NCBI RefSeq assembly: GCF_020707215.1 | Contig: NZ_JAJFET010000009.1 | Coordinates: forward strand, 62,001 to 126,000 | Source: Sphingomonas sp. PL-96 | GTDB taxonomy: Bacteria; Pseudomonadota; Alphaproteobacteria; Sphingomonadales; Sphingomonadaceae | Direction: 5' to 3' | Length of the DNA: 64,000 nt | Part shown: positions 26,295-35,297 of the stretch, in pieces | Layout: every line of letters starts with the position of its first letter | How positions within the stretch are numbered: the stretch's first letter is position 1 | The notes under the pieces: generated by a model | Told to the model about the DNA's origin: nothing | The model's database searches: none | What the model saw: the letters and a program-made list of their open reading frames with translations, nothing else | Program-made: the position numbers and the translations under genes

Positions 26295-26693
26295 TTAAGC
26301 GCTTCCAGCGGGCGACGCGATCGCAAGCAGGTGTTCACGGAACTCGGCCGCATCGAAGATCAGGTCGTCACCGTCCTCATGCAGCGGGACTTCGGTAGCT
26401 GTGCGAACAGCATCTTCGTGGAGCAGATCTGGGCCGTCGGCATGCGCAGGCAGGCGAAAGCCGTCTAGCTGCTCTGAACCTATCAGGCGCGCCAGCGCCA
26501 ATAGACATGAGTGGATCGCCATACTGACCGCCCAATGATCCTCCTGCGACACCTTGCCGGCCATGACGCCCATCATGCGGGCCATGAAGTCGCTACGCCT
26601 TTCCTCCGGCAGGTCAGCGACAGCCTCCATGGCGGCTTGCATCAGTTCGACCGTAAGCGGTGCGGCGTTGATCTGCTTCAGCATCTTGCGCAT
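26295..26693 (-). CDS. Hypothetical protein
   Basis: 132 residues, ATG 26693 (an internal MLKQINAAPLTVELMQAAME start is possible). Helical N-terminal half with VADLPEERRSDFMARMMGVM, an aliphatic segment AIHSCLLALARLIG, and an acidic C-terminus EDGDDLIFDAAEFREHLLAI. Soluble; no known motif. Strand is opposite to its neighbours at 25.5-26.3 kb, and codon usage looks genuine. Function unknown. Confidence 0.5.
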   Translation of the reverse strand: MRKMLKQINAAPLTVELMQAAMEAVADLPEERRSDFMARMMGVMAGKVSQEDHWAVSMAIHSCLLALARLIGSEQLDGFRLPAHADGPDLLHEDAVRTATEVPLHEDGDDLIFDAAEFREHLLAIASPAGSA

Positions 26694-26762
26694 GCAGGCA
26701 TGATACCCATCGCCCTACGATCCGGGTAGGCCCGCTGATGTCGAAATCCCAATCTTGCTTTT

Positions 26763-26813
26763 GGACAGGGTAGATGGACAGGGTAGATTTTGAAGCCATG
26801 GTATAATCCATGG
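26763..26813. repeat. 13-bp tandem repeat next to a CCATGG-TATAAT-CCATGG element
   Basis: GGACAGGGTAGAT is repeated exactly at 26763-26775 and 26776-26788. Fifteen bases on, CCATGG flanks TATAAT on both sides (26796-26813), so a perfect -10 hexamer sits in a 6-bp inverted repeat. The region is lower in GC than its surroundings. It lies upstream of the gene ending at 26295 and could be its promoter-operator, though orientation and -35 are unclear. Confidence 0.4.
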
Positions 26814-26972
26814 CATGCTTGAACAAGCGTCCAAAAAAGACGTGCTTTTTTACATTGGTTAAGCGCTTGATATGACGGGCTCCGTCGACTGCCCGCCGGG
26901 GCGTCTACGGACACGGCGCCAGCGATCGCTCACCAACGCGACTTGACCGGGGCACTGGTGATCACCGGGCTG

Positions 26973-27537
26973 TCATGGAGCTTCGTCAACTTCGATCTGC
27001 TGCTGTGGCTGCCGACCGACTTGCAGGGCCGCGGCTCCAGTTGCCTTGTAAATGATCGATGCTTTCGTGCGCCGAAGCGAATGCGTCCCGTAATCCTGAG
27101 CCGGAAGGCCGATGCCGACCACCCACTCGTGTACGAGGCGGGCATATTGCCGCGTGCTCATGTGAGCCATGTAGTCGTTTCGGCTTGGGAAGACGAAGTT
27201 GTTGAGGGTGCCGCGTCGACGCTCCAGCCACGCGCCTATCGTTTTCCGGGCCGTGTCCATCAGCTCGAACGGGACCGGACGTTTGGTCTTCTGCTGAACC
27301 ACGACGGCGCGGTCACGGACGCACCCGCCGGAAACTACATCGCCGATCCGCACCTTGACCACATCGCAGCCGCGCAGCTTGCTGTCGATGGCGAAGTCGA
27401 ACAGCGTTATGCTGGTCGAGCCAGAAGCGAATGGCCCAGACCTGTTGCTGCTTTAGCGCCCGCTTCGCACCGATAAGCCGACCCTCGTTCCAGGGGTGAA
27501 GTTCGTGAAAGGCGGGGTCCATCGACGAGTGACCCAT
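26973..27537 (-). pseudogene. Tyrosine-type phage integrase, frameshifted and lacking the active-site end
   Basis: ATG 27537: MGHSSMDPAFHELHPWNEGR, then KQQQVWAIRFWLD. A frameshift near 27415 leads to VKVRIGDVVSGGCVRDRAVV, RPVPFELMDTARKTIGAWLE and YGTHSLRRTKASIIYKATG, which carries the HxLRR catalytic box. After KATG the sequence diverges, so the second His and the catalytic Tyr are absent. It would have catalysed site-specific recombination of the prophage or island; it cannot now. Its position at the right edge of the phage genes fits a former attachment end. Confidence 0.75.
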
Positions 27538-27806
27538 CGATCTTCTCCATCGAGCCGGATCAGCCAATCGAGAGCATGTAGACCTGGTAAACCGGTGGTT
27601 CGGAAATGTGGTGGATCTAACGTCAGTGATGATGAACGAGCGGCGGGTTTCTGGCGGCGCCTCGTCGTCCCTGAGCGGCCGGAAGTGGGTCAAATTGCTG
27701 CGACGTGACTCCATCGGCTTGAGCAATTTGCCCGCGATGAACCTGGCACTAGCGGCATGGTCCAATCCCAAACATTGGGCGGGCGCAAGGGCCCGCCTCA
27801 CATTCA

Positions 27807-28567
27807 TTAAGACAGCGGCGGTTGCCCGTTTGACGCGGTAAGGCCGCCATCGACCGGCAGATTTACACCCGTCACGAATGCGCATCCTCGCTCGCCAGGA
27901 ACGCTATCACCCCCGAGATGTCGGCGGGCTCGGCGCCGCGGCCCATCGGGATGCGCTCTTCGAACTTGGCGATGAGCTCAGGCTGTTCTTTCATGCCCGC
28001 GGTCAGCGCGGTGTAGGTGAGCGACGGGTTGACCGCGTTGACGCGGACGCCGTGCTTCGCCTCGTCCATCGCCAGCGCACGGGTGAGGTTGCTCACGGCC
28101 CCCTTCGCTGCGCAGTAGAAGCTGTGGTTCCAGTCGCCGCCCAGCCCGGACACCGACGAGACGTTGATGATGCAGCCCTTCGATTGACGCAGGTGCGCGA
28201 TGGCCGCGCGGCTCATGTGAACGACGCCGTACAGATCGGTTTCGATCACCTTGGTGAACTCGGCGAAGTCGCCCTCGTCGACCTTGCCCAGATGATCGAC
28301 GCCGGCGTCGTTGACCAGCACGTCTATCCGACCGAAGCGATCGATCGCAGCTTGGACGAGCGCCTCGCATGCAGCGCGGTCCGACACGTCGGTCTCGCGG
28401 GTTTTGACTGAGGCTTGCAATTCGCCCGCCAGTTTGTCGAGCGCGGCCTTGTCGATGTCGCCTAGCACCAGCGTTGCGCCTTCCTCGGCAAAGCGGCGCG
28501 CAGCGCCTTCATCGATCCCTGAGGCGGCACCGGTGATGACGATCACCTTGTTGAAAAAGCGCGCCAT
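27807..28567 (-). pseudogene. Short-chain dehydrogenase/reductase, frameshift near its end
   Basis: ATG 28567: MARFFNKVIVITGAASGIDE holds the Gly-rich NAD(P) site (TGAASGID, with Asp instead of the usual Gly). VNDAG replaces NNAG; Ser is in NVSSVSG and the catalytic pair in YCAAK. The frame stops at 27872 after LASEDAHS, but with one base added near 27883 it continues FVTGVNLPVDGGLTASNGQP, the normal SDR C-terminus, to TAA at 27807-27809. The oxidoreductase substrate is unknown. The lesion removes about 24 residues, so activity is doubtful; a sequencing error cannot be excluded. Confidence 0.75.
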
Positions 28568-28648
28568 TACGCGTTCTCCGCCTGATCGCCGTGCTTGCCT
28601 TCCAGTTTCATGATTGTCCTCTCAGTATCGTTAGCGCTGGCGTTCAGC

Positions 28649-29734
28649 TCAGGCTGGAATGTCCTGGATGTCGGCGGTGTTGGCAGCGGCGATGCCGTTT
28701 TCGCGATGGCGAAAGTCGCTGAGCGCCTGGTATACCTGCATGCGCGCGCGCATCACGCCGCCCAGCGGGCGATGCATTTCCAGGCTATGGGCCGGGCGGA
28801 ACGTCATCACCTCGTCGAAGTAGCGGACGCGGTCCGGCCCATAGGCTGACTGTCGCGGCAGTCGGATCGTGGCGACGGTCCGATACGGGCTCTCGCTCGT
28901 CGGCCAGTCGACGGACGTGTCCTCGATGGGCTGCGTTCCGGCATCGGTCCAAAGCTGCGCCCGAAGCTCGAACACCGCATCGTTGCTCTCAAAGTAATCG
29001 ACCGCGGCATGGCGAAAGCCATCCTCATCCTGATGCGGGTTCAATTGCCAATCGGCGAGCGCCTTCTGCTCGGCCGCGATCGGAAAGACCCCGATCTTCG
29101 CCACATGATCGCCGAAGCGCACCGGGCACTGGCTGAAATATTCCTCGACCAGCGGGTGGCTGAAGGGGTGGCCATAGAAGTCCAGCGTCGGGCTTGGACC
29201 CGCACCAACTGCGTTCAGCACCTTATTGATGTTGCGAGCGACAGAGGCGGCCGCGCTCTTTACCCCCTCTGGCATGGAAACTGTCAGGCCTATCTTCTTG
29301 GCTTGGGAAAGGAAGCCCGCGGCGGTCCCCGCCGGGAAGGTCGTGCCACTGGCGAGGACGAAGTCCTGCGTCGGTGCGTCATAGCCGGGCAGTTTCGGGC
29401 CCTCGACGCCGAACACCTTGATCGACATGCCGCGATGGGTCGAAACGCGATCACCGAGCTTTTCACCGGGTCCTTGCGCGAAGCGGACGGCAACATCGAA
29501 CGTGCCCGGCTCCGCGAAGAGGCCTTGGGCGAGTTCGGGCGGCAACCCAGGCGCGACGATGAGCTTGCCGATCACGCAAGCCGTGCTCTTTGCGTGGCTC
29601 GCCCGTACCGCGTGCCCGTCACACTTCTCGACCGTCTGGCTTTCCTGGGTCATGCCCTGGATGATGCTGTCGATGCTCCCCTGTTCGTCGGGCTCTCGTG
29701 TTTCGATGTCGGGCGAATAGCGCAGATAGGCCAT
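28649..29734 (-). CDS. Catalase-family heme protein (paralogue 1)
   Basis: 361 residues from ATG 29734; a GTG at 29749 would add five. Family features: HAVRASHAKSTACVIGKLIV (distal His region), ELAQGLFAEPGTFDVAVRFA, GMSIKVFGVEG and TQDFVLASG, the pattern of minimal catalase-like proteins of about 350 residues, shorter than true catalases (about 480). Such proteins bind heme and are linked to peroxide or lipid-peroxide metabolism. A second copy lies at 31945-33027 on the same strand. It follows the tautomerase-like gene with a 12-base gap or an overlap, depending on start choice. Confidence 0.8.
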   Translation of the reverse strand: MAYLRYSPDIETREPDEQGSIDSIIQGMTQESQTVEKCDGHAVRASHAKSTACVIGKLIVAPGLPPELAQGLFAEPGTFDVAVRFAQGPGEKLGDRVSTHRGMSIKVFGVEGPKLPGYDAPTQDFVLASGTTFPAGTAAGFLSQAKKIGLTVSMPEGVKSAAASVARNINKVLNAVGAGPSPTLDFYGHPFSHPLVEEYFSQCPVRFGDHVAKIGVFPIAAEQKALADWQLNPHQDEDGFRHAAVDYFESNDAVFELRAQLWTDAGTQPIEDTSVDWPTSESPYRTVATIRLPRQSAYGPDRVRYFDEVMTFRPAHSLEMHRPLGGVMRARMQVYQALSDFRHRENGIAAANTADIQDIPA

Positions 29735-29745
29735 GGGATGTCCGA

Positions 29746-30861
29746 TCACTTGGCGGGCGCGAAGGAGAACAACTGGGTCTTGATCGACGGCGGTGCGCCG
29801 GGCGTGAACCAGTTGGTGTCCTGGATGTGGCTGGCGGTGACGTACATCGTTCCGTCGCGTCCTTCAGAAAAGGTGTCGGGCCAGCGCAGGCGGCGGTCGG
29901 TCAGCACCGTCTCGACGGTCGCGCCGTTCAGACGCTTGATCGCATAGTCGGTCGGCGAGGTCAGGTAGAGCACGCCCGCCTTGCTCATCCACAGGCCGTC
30001 AGCGACGTGGGTCTGCGCGACCGTCTTCACGGATGCCGCCCGGTCAGCCTCGCTGACGTCCGACCGTAACTTGGCGGTGTCGATCGCGTAGAGCGTCTTG
30101 CCGGTCAACGCCTGGTAGTAGAGCGTCTTGCCATCCTTGGAGATGGCGATGCCGTCAGCGGCGAAGGCAGGCTGACGGCCATCGGGGCGGACGAGCGGCT
30201 TGCCGTCGAGCGTCACCTTCACCGTCTTGTCGATCTGGGTCGAGGCGTGCCCGTCGAGCGCGCGGCGGCTCTTGCCGCTTTCCAGATCGATGACGATGAT
30301 CGCGCCGCGCGTGCCGCTGTCGGTGATGTAGCCGGTCTTGCCGTCGGGCGAGAAGCGGATGTCGTTGAGGTAGGTGCCCTGCAGCGCCACGTCGCCAGGA
30401 ACCAGAATCTTCTTCGTCACCTTGTTCGATGCCAGATCGATGCGGACGAGTTTCGGGGCACCTTCGAGGATCTTCTCGTTGCCCGGCGCACCGGGATCCA
30501 GCACCCAGAGGTTGCCATGGCCATCGGGGACGATCGACTGCACGCAGACGAAATAGTCGCCGACCGGCAGTTCGTTGGCGCGAGCGTTGCGCCAGCTGTT
30601 CCACTTGGCGTCGGGATAGGGACGCAAGGATCCGTCCTTCATCACCTCGGCAACAGAGATGGGCGCGTCGTCGGTCCAGCGGGGGAAGTTGACGAAGCGA
30701 CGGCCATCCTCGGTCACCGCAACGCCGGTCGCCTGATGATCGAATTGTGCCACCTGCGTCAGCTGCGCGCTGCGTCCCTGGGCATGGGCGACGCCGGCTG
30801 CGGCAGCGGCAACCAGGCCGATGGCGGCAATCCCGGCGGCATAAGGTGCGGCTTTTTTCAT
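29746..30861 (-). CDS. Secreted L-dopachrome-tautomerase-related (royal-jelly family) protein
   Basis: 371 residues from ATG 30861 with AGGAG 8 bases upstream. MKKAAPYAAGIAAIGLVAAA and a cleavage-like AHAQ form a signal peptide, so it is exported. The rest is a six-bladed propeller: RRFVNFPRWTDDAPISVAEV, LPVGDYFVCVQSIVPDGHGN, YLNDIRFSPDGKTGYITDSG and WPDTFSEGRDGTMYVTAS are typical of the yellow/MRJP-related family. Bacterial members have no settled substrate; lactonase-like activity is possible. The reading frame is open upstream into the neighbouring hydrolase remnant without a stop. Confidence 0.8.
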   Translation of the reverse strand: MKKAAPYAAGIAAIGLVAAAAAGVAHAQGRSAQLTQVAQFDHQATGVAVTEDGRRFVNFPRWTDDAPISVAEVMKDGSLRPYPDAKWNSWRNARANELPVGDYFVCVQSIVPDGHGNLWVLDPGAPGNEKILEGAPKLVRIDLASNKVTKKILVPGDVALQGTYLNDIRFSPDGKTGYITDSGTRGAIIVIDLESGKSRRALDGHASTQIDKTVKVTLDGKPLVRPDGRQPAFAADGIAISKDGKTLYYQALTGKTLYAIDTAKLRSDVSEADRAASVKTVAQTHVADGLWMSKAGVLYLTSPTDYAIKRLNGATVETVLTDRRLRWPDTFSEGRDGTMYVTASHIQDTNWFTPGAPPSIKTQLFSFAPAK

Positions 30862-31774
30862 GGTCAGGCTCCTGTCGATCGTATCGGTGAGCGCGGCGGG
30901 GTCGCCGGCGAAGAGGGTAAGGAGGTGGCGCACCACCGCTTGCGGGTTCTCGCGCTGCGGAAAATGGCCGACCCCGGTCATGGTGATGCGCGCGAACGGC
31001 CCGGCAAATTTTGCTCGCACGTCCGCCGCGGTCGAGGGCGGATTCACACCGTCGGCATCGCCGTGGATGTAGAGAGTCGGCAGAGACAAGGCTCTGGTCA
31101 CCTTGACCTTGTCCTCCAGCTAGGCGCTTCGTGGATCAGGCTCCGCTTCGTCCCAGCGCGCGCGGTAGCTGTGGAGCGTCACGTCGACCCAGTCGGGACT
31201 GTCGAACGACCGGGCGACACAGTTGAACGTGGCCTCGTCGAACCATCCCGGTGGCGACCAGTTGATCCAGTGCAGATGGGTGAACCCGCGCCGGCCTGCA
31301 CGTACCGCTTCCGCCCCGCGCGGTCGCCATGAACCAATGATACCATTGCCGCTGGGTCTGCTCGAATGGTGGCGTCGGCATGCCGCCGAGCCGGGGCGGG
31401 GTCGACAGCATCGCCATCCGCTCGACCCGATCGGGCCACCCGACGGCCAGAGCCTCGGCGGTGTTCGATCCCCAGTCGTGCCCGGCGACCATGAAGCGGT
31501 CGATGCCGAGCGCGTCGAGCAGCGCGATCATGTCGATCGCGAGCATCGCACTGTTGCCGGTTCGCAGGGCGTCGTCGTTGTGGAAGCGCGTGGCACCGAA
31601 CCCACGCAACGTCGGGACGATGACGCGGAACCCTTCCGCAGCCAGCGCGGGTGCTACCTGATCCCATGTCGACGCGTCATCCGGCCAGCCGTGGATGAGG
31701 AGCAAGGGCTGCCCTTCCTCCGCGCCGTAAAGCGACACCTCCATGTTCAGGTCGCCAGAGGTAATCATCGGCAT
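30862..31774 (-). pseudogene. Alpha/beta hydrolase (epoxide hydrolase-like), frameshift plus stop
   Basis: ATG 31774: MEVSLYGAEEGQPLLLIHGW (oxyanion HGWP), nucleophile Asp in VAGHDWGSNTAEALAVGW. A frameshift near 31315 interrupts FMATARG; the next frame gives GFTHLHWINWSPPGWFDEAT and ARWDEAEPDPRSA, then a TAG near 31122. After it come LPTLYIHGDADGVNPPSTAA (acid) and VGHFPQRENPQAVVRHLL (catalytic His). No stop separates this end from the secreted propeller gene at 30861; a one-base shift would give TGA just before that ATG, suggesting a third lesion. Intact relatives hydrolyse epoxides or haloalkanes. Confidence 0.75.
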
Positions 31775-31944
31775 TCGTTAGCCTCCTGGCGGTGCAACCT
31801 TTTGCGTGGCGTGGTGGACTCTGCCGCTCCATCAATGCTTTGGATGCGCCGACAGGATCACGCTCAGAACGGCCAGCGCCCCGTTAATCTCCGCGACGAT
31901 CTGCCAACGTCGAGCGTCGACGGGTCGCACGCCACCTTCGCCGG

Positions 31945-33027
31945 TCAGGCACGACCGCCAGAAGGCTCGTGGTAGGGGCAGCCGTTCACGCGAGCCCGGA
32001 AATCGGCGGAGTGTCGGTAGGTCTCGTTGCGTGCCCGGTTGATGTTCCCGAGCGGACGGTGTGCGGCAAGCCCGGTCCAGATCGAGAAGCGCATCTCCTC
32101 GTTGATCCGCTGGACCTTGTCCTCGCTCAGGCTGTCCTGTTTGGCTGCTCGGATGGTCGCCACGGTCTGGAAGGGCGCATCGTCCTGCTTCCATTCGACG
32201 GTCGGATCTTCGACCGGTTGCTCCTTGAGATCCCGGCAGAGTTGGACCCGGACCTCCCATTCCATCTCAAGCACTTGGGCCTCCGATCGGATGACGTCGC
32301 GCAGCGCATCGGGGCGGGTGCTGGCGTCGATCGTGGTGCTGGTCTGATCGGCCAGACCCTTTGACACGGGAAAAACAGCAAATTTGGCGATGTAATCGCC
32401 ATAGCGGAACGGCGTGACGCTGAAATAGGTCTCGCCGAGCGAATCGGAATTGGGTGCGCCGCCGAGCGTCTGCACCTTTGGGCTCTCGATACCGACTGCG
32501 CTCAGCACGGTGTTCACGCCGCGCAGCACTTTCGACATAACCTCCTTGGTGCCCTCGAGCTTGTCGGTGGTGCCGGCCAAGAGCTTGAGGTTGCCCAGGA
32601 ACTGGTCTGCGGTCTTGTTCTGGAAAACCGGGCCGTTGACCATGACGAAGTCCTGCGTCCGTCCGTCGGCACCGGGCAGGCGTTCACCTTCGACGTCCAT
32701 GACCTTCAGCGCCAGACCGCGCGGCAGGCTGATGGTGTCCGGCAGGATGTCGCCTGCGTTGGTCGAGAAACGCATGACGACCTTGTGCTCGCCCGGGGTG
32801 GCGAATAGACCTTGGGCCAGTTCAGGGAAAAGCCCGTCATGGACGGTCAGTACCCCCTCGAGGAAGCCGTGCGCCTTGGCGTGGACCGAACGGACCGCGT
32901 GACCATAGTCCTCCGCTGTCGTCTCGAGGATCTTGTCGAAAGTCTGGTTGAGCTTCGTGATCGTCTCGGCTTCGTCGGGTTGCACGTCCTCCACGTCGGG
33001 AGAATAAAGGACGAGGGTCTGGGTCAT
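31945..33027 (-). CDS. Catalase-family heme protein (paralogue 2)
   Basis: 360 residues from ATG 33027: MTQTLVLYSPDVEDVQPDEA. Shares with paralogue 1 the distal-His region GHAVRSVHAKAHGFLEGVLT, ELAQGLFATPGEHKVVMRFS, GLALKVMDVEGERLPG and TQDFVMVNG, and the end AAHRPLGNINRARNETYRHS. The two copies are clearly homologous but diverged along their whole length. Cytoplasmic, no signal peptide. It ends 170 bases before the broken hydrolase gene. Peroxide-related function is inferred from family. Confidence 0.8.
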   Translation of the reverse strand: MTQTLVLYSPDVEDVQPDEAETITKLNQTFDKILETTAEDYGHAVRSVHAKAHGFLEGVLTVHDGLFPELAQGLFATPGEHKVVMRFSTNAGDILPDTISLPRGLALKVMDVEGERLPGADGRTQDFVMVNGPVFQNKTADQFLGNLKLLAGTTDKLEGTKEVMSKVLRGVNTVLSAVGIESPKVQTLGGAPNSDSLGETYFSVTPFRYGDYIAKFAVFPVSKGLADQTSTTIDASTRPDALRDVIRSEAQVLEMEWEVRVQLCRDLKEQPVEDPTVEWKQDDAPFQTVATIRAAKQDSLSEDKVQRINEEMRFSIWTGLAAHRPLGNINRARNETYRHSADFRARVNGCPYHEPSGGRA

Positions 33028-33082
33028 GGTCGTTGGTCCTCTCCGGCAAGGAGGCGGCGGCTAGACGCCGCCGCCGTCGCGC

Positions 33083-34192
33083 TCAGCGGCGGACTGCAGG
33101 CGCTTCGAACGCCGTCTTCAGCCGTGCGATTGCGAGATCGTTCGCCTGCTTGGCGCCGTTCACGACCTTGGCCATGCCGAAGAACTCATGGGTCACGCCC
33201 GGGAAGGTCTTCTGCTCGACCTTGTCACCGGCCGCCCGCATCGCGGCCGCCAACGTCTCGCCATCAGAGCGGAGCGGATCGATCTGCGCGTTGATGATCG
33301 TCGTTGGCGGCAGACCACGCAGGTTCGCGGCGACCAGGTTCAGGCGCGGATCCTGCGCATCGGCCTGGCTCGTCTGGTAATAGTACCCGAACCACGGCAG
33401 CATCGCGGCATTCAGCGGCTTGGCATTCGCCGAGTCCCGCCGCGAGGGCAGCGTCATGCTGCTATTCGCGATCGGATAGACCGACACGATGTGCCGCGGC
33501 ACCGTCAGGCCGTTGTCGCGCGCGTAGATCGCGGTCGCGACCGCAAGGTTGCCGCCGGCGCTCTCACCGACCGTCGCGATCCGTGCGGGGTCGCCGCCCC
33601 AGCTTGCCGCATTCTGCAGCGTCCAGCGATAGGCCGCAGCAGCATCGTCATGCTGCGCCGGAAACTTAAATTCGGGCGCATGGCGGTATTCGACCGATAC
33701 GACGATCGCATTGAGCGCCTTCGCCATGGCACGCGGCGCAGCATCGTAGGTGTCGACGTCGGCGATGACCCAGCCGCCGCCGTGGTAGTAGACGATGACC
33801 GGCATCGGCTTGCCAACTGCGGGTGCACCGGCCGGCTTGTAGATGCGCGCGAACTGCTTGGGGTCGCTGCCGTACGGCAGGTCCTGCGTCGTCACCGACG
33901 GATCAGGTGCGGTCGACATTCCCTTCTTCTGCATCGCCGCCTTGGCTCCGTCTGCGACCGAGGGCTGGATGCGGGCTTCCGCAGGCGTGAGCGTTTCGAT
34001 CGGCTTGCCGCCGAGCGACGCGAGCGCATCCAGGACCGACTGCATGTCGGGTGCGGCCTTCGGGGGCTGCACGGATGTCGCGGGCGGCGGTGGCGGAGGA
34101 GGGGCCGTGACCGAGCGTGTCGACTGGGCCAGAGCTGGAACGCCTGCGATCGCGGTCGATGCGGCGATCAGCATGGAAATGGTTCTGCGCAA
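33083..34192 (-). CDS. Secreted hormone-sensitive-lipase-type esterase
   Basis: 369 residues from a TTG at 34192, chosen because AAAGGAGGG lies 4 bases upstream. LRRTISMLIAASTAIAGVPA and LAQ form a signal peptide; a proline run (seven Pro near residue 34) follows. The catalytic domain has the oxyanion motif HGGGW at 137-141, nucleophile S211 in GESAGG, an Asp in DPLRSDGE and His in GVTHEFFGM: a complete HSL-family triad. Likely periplasmic or exported carboxylesterase. Divergent from the Crp/Fnr gene, with 111 bases between. Confidence 0.85.
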   Translation of the reverse strand: MRRTISMLIAASTAIAGVPALAQSTRSVTAPPPPPPPATSVQPPKAAPDMQSVLDALASLGGKPIETLTPAEARIQPSVADGAKAAMQKKGMSTAPDPSVTTQDLPYGSDPKQFARIYKPAGAPAVGKPMPVIVYYHGGGWVIADVDTYDAAPRAMAKALNAIVVSVEYRHAPEFKFPAQHDDAAAAYRWTLQNAASWGGDPARIATVGESAGGNLAVATAIYARDNGLTVPRHIVSVYPIANSSMTLPSRRDSANAKPLNAAMLPWFGYYYQTSQADAQDPRLNLVAANLRGLPPTTIINAQIDPLRSDGETLAAAMRAAGDKVEQKTFPGVTHEFFGMAKVVNGAKQANDLAIARLKTAFEAPAVRR

Positions 34193-34303
34193 ATATCCCT
34201 CCTTTAACTGTCCGATCCTCAACCATCGGACGACCTTCAGCGTTTCGGTACGAAAGTAGACCCAAGCGTTCGGACAGCGAGGTTGGGTAGTAGGGGCGAC
34301 GGC

Positions 34304-35050
34304 ATGGATGATATGGCTTCGATGGTAGATGGGACGCGCAGGTCTAACGCGCTGCCTTGTGAAGCGAATGCGCTACTACGTCTTTTGAATGACGCTGACC
34401 GCGCCGCCCTTGCGCCGCATCTGGAACTGGTGCCGTTTCGCAATGGCGACATGATCGCGCGCGCCGGCGATGCGGCAGACAGCATCTGCTTCCCGTTGAC
34501 CGGAATCGCTGCGATACTCGATTCGCTCGAGGGCGACCGCCGCTACGCGGTCGCGCTAGTCGGCAGCGAAGGGTTCATGGGTTGGCAGCTGATGCTCGGC
34601 AACGAGCGCTGGTCGCACGACGTGGTGATGCGGGCCGAACACGGCACGGCGATGAGGCTGTCGGCCACAGCATTGCACGGGATACTGGCCGAACGTCCGG
34701 AGATCCGAACCGTCCTGCTCCGTTTCGTCGACGTGATCATGACCCAGATGTCCAGGACGATCGTCTCGTCGCTCGCACACTCGATCGAGCGGCGGATGGC
34801 GCGATGGATCCTGCTCTACCACGACCGCGTACGCGAGGACGACATCTGCATGACGCACGAGGAGTTCAGGCTCATGCTCGGCGTCCGTCGCAGCAGCGTA
34901 ACCGACGCCCTGCACAAGCTCGAAGAGGATGAGGCTGTCCGCTCCGTACGCGGACGTGTCATCGTCCGCGATCGCGAGCGGCTGCTGCGGCTCGCTGGCG
35001 ACACATACGGGTTCGCCGAGGCGGAATATCGGCGTCTACTCGGCCTCTGA
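34304..35050 (+). CDS. Crp/Fnr-family transcription regulator
   Basis: 248 residues from ATG 34304, AGGGG 8 bases upstream. An N-terminal cyclic-nucleotide-type beta roll (LELVPFRNGDMIARAGDAAD, SICFPLTGIAAILDSL), a long dimer helix (AERPEIRTVLLRFVDVIMTQ), and a C-terminal Crp-type helix-turn-helix (MTHEEFRLMLGVRRSSVTDA). No Cys cluster for an Fe-S centre is visible, and the cAMP-binding Arg/Ser signature is not typical, so the ligand is unknown. Its placement beside the secreted esterase and catalase-like genes suggests local control. Confidence 0.85.
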   Translation: MDDMASMVDGTRRSNALPCEANALLRLLNDADRAALAPHLELVPFRNGDMIARAGDAADSICFPLTGIAAILDSLEGDRRYAVALVGSEGFMGWQLMLGNERWSHDVVMRAEHGTAMRLSATALHGILAERPEIRTVLLRFVDVIMTQMSRTIVSSLAHSIERRMARWILLYHDRVREDDICMTHEEFRLMLGVRRSSVTDALHKLEEDEAVRSVRGRVIVRDRERLLRLAGDTYGFAEAEYRRLLGL

Positions 35051-35297
35051 TCCTATAGATTTGTAGACGATGGCGCCTAGGGCGACCTCAGTGCCTGCTT
35101 GCACAGTCCGCATCGCCATCGGTTCGTCCTCAAAATTGGACGAGCATCAGAGATTGAAATAAACGAATGACCGCAGCTGGGACGCGATAAATATGTCGCG
35201 AATGACCGGAAGTGGGTCGTGACGGACGCATAGCCGAACGCAGTTGAGCCGCGCATGTGCTTAACACCAGTGTTTCCGTCCTAGAACTGAGAAAGAG

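Noticed and set aside
31832..31944. Short minus-strand frame ending VLSVILSAHPKH after the catalase-like gene
   Set aside because: No start or ribosome binding site; too short to support.
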